Of a stretch of 64,000 bases of DNA, positions 55,801 to 64,000 are shown piece by piece; within the stretch, counting starts at the first letter, position 1; the number at the start of each line of letters is the position of its first letter. The position numbers and the translations under genes were made by a program. The stretch is from Thunnus maccoyii (Eukaryota; Chordata; Actinopteri; Scombriformes; Scombridae): NCBI RefSeq assembly GCF_910596095.1, contig NC_056546.1, positions 21,852,425-21,916,424 on the forward strand, given 5' to 3'. Under the pieces are notes generated by a model. It was not told where the DNA came from. It ran no database searches and was given only the letters and a program-made list of their open reading frames with translations.

Positions 55801-57007
55801 AACTCATCCACAGAGACCTGAAGGTGAGGCAAAGTAGACAAGGTTATCATTTATTACTACACATCTGTAATGGACTTACATGTTACATGATGTTTCTTTC
55901 CTCTGGTTAGCCTGCCAACATCATGTTTGGGCAAGATAAAAAAGTGAAGATTGGAGACTTTGGTCTGGTCACTGGTGAGAATGATGACGACGCTGAAAAC
56001 CCAATTGACAGAACAGCTTACAAAGGAACCCCATCGTACATGGCTCCTGAGCAGGTTAGATTGTCTAAACTGACAAACTTTAGATTCTAATGCAGTTTTG
56101 TTTTTAAGAGTTGTTTGAAGTAACACACAGAGACTTTTTTTGAGAATAACTGGTTATGTTTAATATATCAGAGTCATGCCTCGTGATTTTTGTTAATACT
56201 GTCGTCTTGTGTTATGACAGAAAAGTGAGCAGACTTACGATCGAAAGGTTGATGTATTTCCTATTGGACTGATATTCTTCGAACTGCTTTGGAGAATCGG
56301 CACTGTTCATGAAAGAGAAAAGGTGAGGTGTTCAGTCACAATCCAAAATCATGCATAGTGTGTCATTATCAATAGTTGATAACCTGATATGTTTTTTTTA
56401 TTAAGTTCATGTCAAAGGCACCAGACATGAATCTCAGATATCTCAAAATTAAGTTCAACAAAATGTTATTGTGTAACTTATCAGGTGTTTCAGGCCAATT
56501 ACATGTTACCTTCTTCTTTTATCATTGTATTATTTCCAGGTTTGGGGCGACGCCAGAAGACAGAAACTTCCTCAAGGGTTTTCATGCAATTTTCCGGAAG
56601 AGGTACATCAACATTTTGTCAAAGTAGTGTACTTGCAATATGAATCAGCTTTCCCATAGAGTTCCAGTTTTCTCACAATGTTCACCAACAGGGCAGGTAG
56701 GAGGTTGACAACCTGGTGTTTGCATTGATTAGGAGCCAAGACAGGACTGTTGATTTGTGCATATAAATAATGAAAAATATCCAACAGGACAGATTGCTAG
56801 TCCAAAAATGTTCTGTAGCATTTTAGTGAAGTATAGATCTTAGTAGCTGTTCTTTTTGTTATGTTGCAGTGCATCATAATCAAGCCAATGCTGTGTGAGA
56901 ATCCAGAGGGCCGACCCGAAGCAAGTAAAGTGAAGGCAGACCTGGAAGAGATCACTCTCAGACTCAACAAAAAAAGAATTATGCGTCAGGGCAGCTGGAC
57001 TGTCTGA
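47673..57007 (+). CDS. EIF2AK2: PKR copy C: intact kinase, eroded dsRNA-binding region
   Basis: Third PKR. Exons: 47673-47779, 48970-49102, 49254-49402, 49498-49588, 54143-54210, 54283-54364, 54732-54742, 54833-54875, 54969-55045, 55172-55294, 55410-55538, 55619-55823, 55911-56054, 56221-56322, 56540-56602, 56870-57007 (554 residues). dsRBD1 (4-72) looks sound. The dsRBD2 exons are diverged, their usual donor is lost and a TAG lies at 49618; a strong donor at 49588 (GAG|GTATGT) rescues phase 0. dsRBD3 exons are deleted. Skipping 49254-49588 also stays in frame (474 residues). The kinase has K289, HRDLK (D404), DFG (D422), RTAYKGT threonines 441/446 and APE. Oddities: PEGRP replaces PEDRP, and FPIG replaces FALG. 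It is probably expressed given the clean kinase frame; a pseudogene in progress is the alternative. Confidence 0.78.
48139..48152 (+). promoter_or_regulatory. ISRE-like site in PKR-C intron 1
   Basis: AGTTTCGGTTTCCA matches AGTTTCNNTTTC exactly and misses only the last C of the consensus. It sits in a stretch ('gtttccgctacatggtaccgactcgg') resembling a dispersed fish repeat, and lies about 60-75 bp before a second copy of the PKR-C leader sequence (48214-48347). Confidence 0.5.
48214..48347 (+). repeat. Second copy of PKR-C leader/promoter sequence in intron 1
   Basis: Imperfect repeat of 47513-47655 in the same orientation. Similarity stops at 'aaaagcacgca', just short of where the start codon would be; no exon 1 coding sequence follows. 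It may be a relic of another PKR promoter or part of a repeat that supplied both. Confidence 0.55.
49770..49901. repeat. Compound (TA)n/(TG)n microsatellite
   Basis: TA repeat (about 49770-49812), TG repeat (about 49815-49841), a TATAGA stretch, then TG again (about 49868-49895). It lies just after PKR-C exon 4 and marks the left side of the sequence that replaced the third dsRBD exons. Confidence 0.95.
50285..50530 (+). repeat. Dispersed repeat, second of a pair (PKR-C intron)
   Basis: Same orientation as and similar to 29640-29995, from 'gagaacccccaccaggcc' through 'taagttgtcagtctggcagt'. The two lie in non-equivalent introns of copies A and C, so they are separate insertions rather than part of the gene duplication. 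Confidence 0.6.
50738..50768. repeat. Poly-C then poly-A tract
   Basis: Twenty-one C followed by ten A at the 3' edge of the reversed LINE relic. Confidence 0.9.
50770..52420 (-). mobile_element. Decayed L1-type LINE ORF2 fragment
   Basis: Minus-strand pieces appear in the right order: an endonuclease end ([20 protein letters not shown], 52375-52190), a spacer region (52181-51918), the reverse-transcriptase start ([17 protein letters not shown], about 51530), the RT motif with [10 protein letters not shown] and YRPLSLLN (51438-51130), and a C-terminal piece with [17 protein letters not shown] (51017-50784). Frameshifts and stops break it, and much of the RT, including the YxDD region, is deleted, so it is non-functional. 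It lies where the PKR-C third-dsRBD exons should be. Confidence 0.85.
52783..52880. repeat. (AAAAC)n, (TA)n and (GT)n simple repeats
   Basis: AAAAC repeats, an A run, a short TA run and then about 19 GT units (52843-52880). Intronic to PKR-C. Confidence 0.95.
52881..53823. other. Unassigned sequence in PKR-C intron
   Basis: AT-rich sequence without an exon I can support. It replaces the place where, by comparison with copy A, the exons for the start of dsRBD3 should be. Confidence 0.5.
53824..53877 (+). pseudogene. Remnant of the dsRBD3 exon in PKR-C
   Basis: The last 54 bp of the exon equivalent to 31361-31493 in A survive: [18 protein letters not shown] followed by the donor GTATTG. The upstream part is gone. 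A fused sequence ATTGCAG could act as an acceptor but would enter in the wrong phase after the preceding exon, so the remnant is probably skipped. Confidence 0.75.
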
Positions 57008-57100
57008 TGATAAAAATCCTCAAATCATGGTCATCTATTTCAGATCCTATCTCATACGTGCACTTTGAAGATGGTCTGTTTTAATATCTGACAAGGAGTA

Positions 57101-57440
57101 GGGCTGGGCAATATATCAATATATATTGATATTGTGATATGAAACTAGATTTCATCTTAGATATCGGATATTGTAATGGCATAAGTGTTGTTTTCCTGGT
57201 TTTAAAGGCTGCATTACATGCAGGCTGCATTACATTATGATGCAATTTTCTGAACTTACCAGACTCTTCTAGCTGTACTATTATTTTCTTTTACACACTT
57301 AATCATTATATCCACATTACCAATGATTATTTATCAAAATTCTCATTGTGTTAATATTTTGTGAATGCACCAATAGTCATCCCTACAATTTTGTTGCAAT
57401 ATTGATATCGAGTTATTTGGTCAAAAATATTGTGATGTTC
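57101..57440. repeat. Dispersed 'gggctgggcaatata' repeat after PKR-C
   Basis: It begins TAGGGCTGGGCAATATATCA and contains runs of 'atattgatattgtgat', ending near 'ttggtcaaaaatattgtgat'. It is the same type of wording as the repeat in PKR-A intron 7 and probably lies in the PKR-C 3' UTR. Confidence 0.5.
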
Positions 57441-57995
57441 CTTTTAAAACAGGAATAAAGATTGTGTCCAAGTCTTGCTTGTAGGTCTCTCAATAAGTTT
57501 ATACTTTTAAGATCTTGGTTACAATACTTGAATGCATTTTTTAAAAATCGTAATTTTTAGATTACTGCAGGGATCTCAGAGCGTTGCAGACAATCAAAAA
57601 GCAATAAATTGCACTAATTAACATGCCTGCCAATGTTTTTACTGAACAAGTCTTTTACTGGGATTGTTCAAATAACTATGTATGGGCAAGTTGGCCTGTT
57701 GGAAATAGATGAAATGTGTTGTGTATTCTACTGTCCATTTTATCTTAATCTCTTGATTTTAAGATTTTCCTGATTATTGCAGACAGACATTCCTCATTTC
57801 TGTTTGACATGACAGATGAATGTACAGTGCCATGCCCTTCACTTGCTTTGTTTTTTTTCTCTTGCACCTATGTAATATAAGAAGTTTATGCTTAATTTTT
57901 ATAAAACTCTCATGTTTATAAGGTAAACCAAAAAAATGACCAAAAAATTGTATGTCTTTCCTTTTTTTTCATTGTCAAACTCGGTCTTTACATGC

Positions 57996-58001
57996 AATAA
58001 A
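57996..58001 (+). terminator. Candidate PKR-C poly(A) signal
   Basis: AATAAA about 1 kb after the PKR-C stop codon, followed by a T-rich stretch. An earlier AATAAA near 57452 is an alternative. Confidence 0.4.
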
Positions 58002-58479
58002 TCTCTTCACTTTTGTCTTAATAACTGATTTCTTGGTGACTTATTTGAACTTAGACATGATATCAGTCCTTATGTTGTATACAGACAGGTGACAAATTAA
58101 AGGAAATACTGGTACAGGTCTGAATGCTTGACCCTTACAGTGAGGGGTTCTGTAGCTTCCTGTCTTATTTACATGCAGCACAACACAAGTCTTAGGTACT
58201 TCATAACATAATATTGTTTGCATTTTCTGACAGTCCCAGAATACCAGAGTACTATCTGCATTCTTGGGTCCACGTAGTCTTCAAAATCAATTACAAAAAG
58301 AGTAGATTACTAAAACATGTCTTATCGTCATAATAAAAATGTTTCTTCAACAGAACTCCTTTCATTGCCTGTAGAGCAAATGGTTATGTGTTGTACCTTA
58401 GAAGAATTATAAGTCGTAATTGTTTATTCTGATATTGAATTCTGTTTCTCATTTATCTCAAAGTGACACAACAGTAAAG

Positions 58480-58563
58480 ATGAGCGCAGTGCTCTTTGTT
58501 TCTGTGCTCCTTGTCATCGTGTCAACTTGGGTCCAAGTGTGGGTGATTTTTCCTCTTTATTAG
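58480..58563 (+). other. Short ORF resembling a signal-peptide exon
   Basis: ATG opens MSAVLFVSVLLVIVSTWVQ, a hydrophobic segment typical of a secretory signal, then runs out at TAG. A GT lies after CAA (CAA|GTGTGG), so it might be a first coding exon, but I found no convincing continuation. It could be chance. Confidence 0.2.
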
Positions 58564-61500
58564 GAGTGCTGGGAATGAACAAATACTGCAAGATGCAACA
58601 TGACATCTAAACAATGTTGAAGTATCAAATAGGACCCCAGCCAGGTCCTGTATTTTGTAGGAAGATGATGAAAATAACATGTATTTTCTTGAAAAAAAGA
58701 AAAAAGTTGTTTATCAGATGGATTATGCTACTTGGTTTGTGCAAGCAACATAATAGCCTCCATCTGATGGAAATATTATTTTAAAGCCCTTAAGATTGGT
58801 TGTCTGCCTTGTTGTGTCTTTAATTTCTTTCATTATATATATTTTTCAGTGCATACAACATGCTTTAAAACATTAGCCAATGTCGTGTTAGGCCAAGTAA
58901 CAGTTCGACTCTGACATATGTTCACATTACAGCAGTAATGAGGGACCGCTGGGACATTTTCTTGCAAGGTCAACATTTTCACCAAAAGCATATCAACCAT
59001 GGTAGTATGGTCTTTTAAAAAATGTTTTATGGTTTAAAATGGGCTGTCCCCATTCACTGACTGTTAGTTGACCTTTATTTATACAGGGAGGGTAGGATGA
59101 GCACACATGCTCTTTTTACGTTACCTGTTCACACTTTAATAGAATAATAGAAACAAAATAACAAGAACAGACAGAGTCAACAAATAAAACAGAAAACTGA
59201 CAAAATACAAGATGCAATCTCGGTGAGAGATATCACAGGCAGGCAGAGGACAGTTATTGAGAGTGGTGTAGAGATACAAGTGTTTTAACTTTTAGGTGAC
59301 ATTGCAGATTATTTATGAGGCCGCTACACTAACAGCAAAGGTAATTTGTCCTAGATCAGTTCTGGTTAAGGGCTCCTGGACTGGAGCATCAACCAATCAC
59401 TGGAGCTGGTTAAGTATGGGCCACAGTGCCAGAGCCGCAAGGAGGAGATATAAAATGGTACCAATGGTTACTATGTCTCTCAGTCAGGGAAGGAATAAAG
59501 TTGTGAATGTACATTAATATTCACATCCACATGCCCACATGTAATATACTATACTACAGTTAGACTAGATGCTAGGTTAACTTGTAAGCAAACTATGGTA
59601 TATATTTCATACATATGATTGCTCAAGAACATTTCAATGAAGCTTATTTTCCATCAGTCGGGCCTTCACTCAGTCCTCCCTGCTTGATTTCACTAACTTA
59701 ATTTCTTAAGAGACTGAGGATTATCTAGTTGGATTTGGGTGGATGAGGATTTATGCAACACTGGCAGAGCAGAACGGAGAGAAACTGAAGTTTGGAGACA
59801 ATGCAGAACATTTAGGATACTGGGTAACTGGTCTAAGCCTAAGTGTAATTCTTACAGGGGTGGTAGGCTGTCACTCTTAAATATCCAGTACAATAAAAAG
59901 TGTAACAGTGAGAGTTAAATGCACATGTTACAGAATTATGGTTGTAATAAAGGTGATTGGGTACCAGGCATGCACAGCACATATGTCCAGGTGAAAATGT
60001 ACGTATTTTGACTTAAAGTACTATGAAAAGTATAAGTTGGCTCTTTTGAGATAACATTACTGGCAGTTTTCTCATGAGCCAGATGTCCATGTGACTTACA
60101 GTTGAATACACCACATGAGGGCAGCCTTGCCTTCTTATTTTTTTTATGTTTTATGACTATCACACTATGAGAAAACTATTACATAATTTGGTGAAACAAC
60201 AATTCAATTACCATTGCATCTTCTGTGTATAATAACTCAGTTTGGGATGATGTAAAACAACTGGGTGTGCCCACTGACCTGATTGTTGTTGTCTTTTGTT
60301 GAATGACCTGCAGGGGGAGCTGTGGCTCTGTAGCTCAAGTTGTTCAGAGTGTGGCTGCAGACTCCTCCTCAGCCTATGGGTGAGAAAGGTTTATTCACAG
60401 TGAGAGGGCCAAAACCGAGGGAGCTGTGTGACATTTAATCATGCCTCTGGCGCATGCTGGATGATTAGCATCTCTGTGGAAAACAACAGTAACAAGTGCC
60501 AAATGCAGGATCCCACACAATCACCTAGCCGTGGAGCACACAGTCACATAGACCTGGGTAATCAGCACAAATCAGCTCCTGTGGCTCAGTATGTTAACTC
60601 AACAATCACCAGACTGCAAAGCGCCCTAACATTTGTTCAGTGCCCATGTACAGGTGCCATAGGTGGATCCATACATGTAGATTAAATAACTAAGTTCATT
60701 TCTGTTTGCTATCAGCCATGCCCCCCCCCCCCCCCCCCCCCCCCCCCTCACAGACTGTAAAAATCTGGTGGTGACAAAAGGTATAAGGAGGGGGGGAAAA
60801 AATCTGCTGAAAAAAAAAAGAAGTAAATCCAGGATCCTCCCTGTTCAGAAGGAAAGTAGAGAACTCAGGATGTTATATGTGGACAGTTTTATTAGGAGCC
60901 ACAGTCCTTCTACATTAAAGCTTTTATTTGTAGCCTTCCTCGAGTCAAAATATTCAATAATATTTTAAGTAAAATCCCTGCATTAATAAATTTGGCCACT
61001 TTGGTGGCAGCACAACCAGTTGTAATTATCACCTGAGGAAGTCAATATGGCAGTCTGGCATGTTAGCAAACATGCTTATTTACACATTGAGAAGATATGA
61101 AGAAACATTAGCTTTTTTTTTTCTTGAGTCATGTTTTTTGTCAATAGCTAGTTTTGCAGGTAGCACCAAACAGCTACTTTCAGTCAGTTTATTGCAGCTT
61201 TTAGATGAAAACAATTTCCTGCAACAGCTGGATGCAGCAGCTGGTGAGAGCAGTGAGAGTGAATCAATACAATAAAAATGGCGTTCTGTAAAGTCAAGGC
61301 AATGAGTTTAAAGATGCTGAAATGCTCCATAGAGCTGAAAACTGCACGTCTGTGGATTTGTTCACTATGAGCGACATCTTTCACACTACACATAGTAGTA
61401 TCTCCATTGTTAATATTGCTTAGAGCAGCTTTAAACAAGCATCACTAGAACCACGTTACTGGTATTCCATCTGATGCCCAAGACAGATAAAGTGCACCCA

Positions 61501-64000
61501 GTGCAAATACAAGACTGGCTGAGTGAATAAGTTATTCTTGTTGCTATGTCTATGCGTCAAGAAGTCAAAACTCAGTTCATTGTGATTAAATAAAATTTCA
61601 CTTCCACAATAATTACCAATAGAGTTACCAGCTTTTTCGCATTTGCAGATGTCATTTAGATATCAGCTGCATGAGAAAACTTGGAATCATTCCTTGACAT
61701 TTACACCACCAAATCAATGTACTCTCTCATTTTAGCAGTATCTAAGATAAGAAACCTGGTATGTTTCCAATCTTCCACAGCTGTCGCGCTTGTGTGAGCA
61801 GGGTTATTGGATGTATTGAGGTCACTTCCTCTGAGAGTGGTGTGGGCACTGAAGCAGTGCTCTAGTCAGTGGCCTGGACCATGTAGCCTGGGGTAAAATG
61901 GACTCACCAGTCGGGAACACGGCAACTGAGTGTCTCCCTAAAGTCCCAGAGGTCAGAGCAAACGATTACTCCGTGCGTAGCCTCATTGCAGAAGCAGCAA
62001 CCAGAGTTTGCTCTGCTCTGTGTGTTTTAGGAATCAGCCTTGCTGCAAAGACAAAACTATCGCCCACCAGCAGACATCAAAATCAACATGACAGTTGAGG
62101 ACACACATGAGTTGTCAGATAGTGTTGTCATCTTCCCTGCCTGTACATGCACTGTATTCCAGAAGTTTTTGTTGTAAAGTTATAGCCCACTTAACCTCTT
62201 GTGAACTCAGTTAACTGGAGCATGACCACATGTTGTGCCTCACCGGAGGCCCCACTTGGCTTTTACTCTGGACTTTCCACCTCTCCAGAACTGCATCCCG
62301 CCGCTGTCCACTCTACTTCAGGAGCACTGCCAGTGTTGTTTAAAGGGTCACACCGGTGATTTTGCATGTTTTAACCTACTCGCTACAACTTGTGAAAACT
62401 TGCATTTTCCAAATCTGTAGTTTCAGATTTTAAAAGCCTCTTTCTCCTACTTTCTAGGTGTGGTATCCATTAACTATTAAAAGCTTCATAATCATTGTGT
62501 GGTAATGCAGTTAAAGTCTGCATTGTGCTACATCATGAACATAAGATGAGTTTGATAGAACTTTATGCTGACATGTCAAGTTAAGTCAAATGTATTCATA
62601 TGGTCCAAATCTCAAGATTGTGTCGGGAGCTTTACAATCAAGAAATGATACCTTGTCTCTGAGAGTTTGCATTTATATATTGCTAAAGTGTTGCTGGCAA
62701 AACATAGTTGTAGAATATAAATGTAATTTCTATGACACAAGACCCTAAGACTCATAGGTATTGGAGCAGACATGTCAACTCAAGTCAATTTCACTTAAAT
62801 AGTATTGCCCAAAACCACAAATTTGTGACAGGAAGCTTTACAATCTGAGTAACATATGACACGTAAATGGTTAAAAAAGCAAAGTCCCTGCTGTGGTCCA
62901 TTAAAGTTACAGTATACGCCATTTAACTATATGTCAAAAGGGACATTACTGATGTCTGAAGTCTTCTGTATTTTTTCTAGGAATTTAGGGGTTGGAAAGG
63001 GTTTAGGAGTTTACATTCAGAAAAAACTAAGATATGGGGAGTATTTTGGGGTGATTCAAATATTTTTAGACTCAGTATATTCAGTATATTATGCTGGGTT
63101 AAACCAGAGAATCTTTCACCTGTTTCAGTCTGCACTTTCTTCCCCCAGAGATGATGTCGAATGCAGCACAAAAAGACCTGCTCTCACTTTTCCTTTCAAG
63201 CCATGACAATCAAGTTCGACCTGTGTGCCTTGTGTTCACTCTGAGCCACCTGCTTCAGCTCCAGTCAGCAGAGGAGATCAGAGCCTCTCCAGAACACCTA
63301 CAGTACATCCTCCCCCAAGCTCTTGTACTCTAGTTACATAAAGCTCATTTCATATGAGAACTCCCAACTGCTCTACATTAAATGAACTGTAAATCAGAGA
63401 CAACAGACTTGGTGAACACTGCTCCACCAAATATTCAGTGCAGATATCATTCATTCATTCTCACTTTTTATATTTACTCCTCAAAAAATACCACCCTGCT
63501 GCCCCCTGAGAGGAGGCCTGTCAGATAGAAAAAATAATATTTTCACATCATGGTATTTCTTTGGTTATCTGTTGTTGTTTAGCACTGCTGGATAGACTTT
63601 GGCAGTGGCTGCTTCTCTGCTTCTTCCTCTCCTTCTCACATTGCTGTCTTGGTTTGTTTTGTTGATTCCATTCATCTGCAAATCTGTCACGCTATATACA
63701 ATTCTAAAAAAGAGATTTACTTGTGCATAATGGATGTAATATTACTCTGATGTATCTTAAATTCTGATGTAATTTTCATGAAACTAGGGAAGATGCTCCA
63801 GCTGCTGCACAGCTGATTCAAGACATTAAACATTCCCACCCCAAAAGGTTTTCACTTTATTAAATAAAATGTTACAAGTCAGCATATGCTAATGTTAAAA
63901 TGTTGCATAATTTTAATCTAAATTCAGTTGCCCAGCTATTATTACAGAAAGAAATATTCTGTCAAATTGAACCTGAAGCGCCACTTTTCTCCTGAACAAA
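58564..64000. other. Gene-poor right end
   Basis: No exon of a known family was recognised on either strand. There are repeat fragments (for example 'gacctttatttatacaggga' at 59070) and short ORFs at 60428, 61898, 62235 and 63151 without similarity I can name. The human neighbour SULT6B1 was looked for by sulfotransferase motifs and not seen. Confidence 0.5.
60721..60747. repeat. Poly-C tract (27 C)
   Basis: An uninterrupted run of 27 C, likely length-variable and hard to sequence accurately. Confidence 0.95.

Noticed and set aside
27206-57007. The kinases could be PKZ (Z-alpha domain kinase) rather than PKR
   Set aside because: The N-terminal exons read as dsRNA-binding domains (KKEAK..AAKNAL type) in all copies; no Z-alpha helix-turn-helix segment is seen.
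60300-60400. Possible tRNA near 'ggggagctgtggctctgtag'
   Set aside because: No consistent acceptor stem, anticodon loop or B box could be folded by eye.
61898-62098. 66-residue ORF MDSPVGNTATECLP...
   Set aside because: No recognisable family; short and isolated in repeat-rich sequence.
63151-63333. 60-residue ORF MMSNAAQKDLLSLF...
   Set aside because: It is preceded by an acceptor-like CCCCCAG but has no family resemblance, no partner exons and no codon evidence.

Overview
This window is vertebrate nuclear DNA, almost certainly from a ray-finned (teleost) fish, probably a percomorph. Genes are split into many short exons with GT-AG introns, there are long CA/TG microsatellites, and the interspersed repeats are of kinds common in teleosts: hAT-like elements, a Tc1/mariner-like MITE and L1-type LINE debris. 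The gene order STRN - HEATR5B - GPATCH11 - EIF2AK2 matches the conserved vertebrate block on human chromosome 2p22. I recognised the genes by reading translated exons. Splice sites were placed by hand and the reading frame was checked through every exon junction.

Left part (1-25 kb): the first coding exon of striatin (STRN) is on the minus strand, and the rest of that gene lies off the left edge. HEATR5B is complete on the minus strand: 35 coding exons (3266-21780) that close into one 2049-residue frame, plus a non-coding first exon near 22.62-22.69 kb. GPATCH11 (8 exons, 259 residues) starts on the plus strand about 300 bp from the HEATR5B 5' end, so the two share a head-to-head promoter region. 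GPATCH11 contains one GC-AG intron.

Right part (27-57 kb): three tandem plus-strand copies of the interferon-induced, dsRNA-activated eIF2-alpha kinase PKR (EIF2AK2), called A, B and C here. A has 19 exons, 696 residues and three dsRNA-binding domains (dsRBDs). B has 17 exons and 603 residues, lacks the middle dsRBD, and carries an internal duplication of a linker exon pair. C keeps an intact-looking kinase domain, but its second dsRBD is decayed and its third is destroyed: those exons are replaced by about 4 kb of repeats including an L1-type relic. C can still be joined in frame by plausible splicing (about 554 or 474 residues). All three kinases keep the catalytic Lys, HRDLK, DFG, APE and the paired activation-loop threonines. 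None shows a Z-alpha domain, so they are PKR rather than PKZ. ISRE-like sites precede A and B, and each copy has upstream ORFs in its probable 5' leader.

Right end (57-64 kb): no recognisable gene, only repeats, a poly-C tract and weak ORFs, one of which looks like a signal peptide. Together the window shows three ordinary conserved genes (a phosphatase-complex scaffold, a clathrin/AP-1 trafficking factor and a G-patch protein) beside a fast-evolving antiviral kinase cluster whose sensor domains are being reshuffled while the effector domain is kept.
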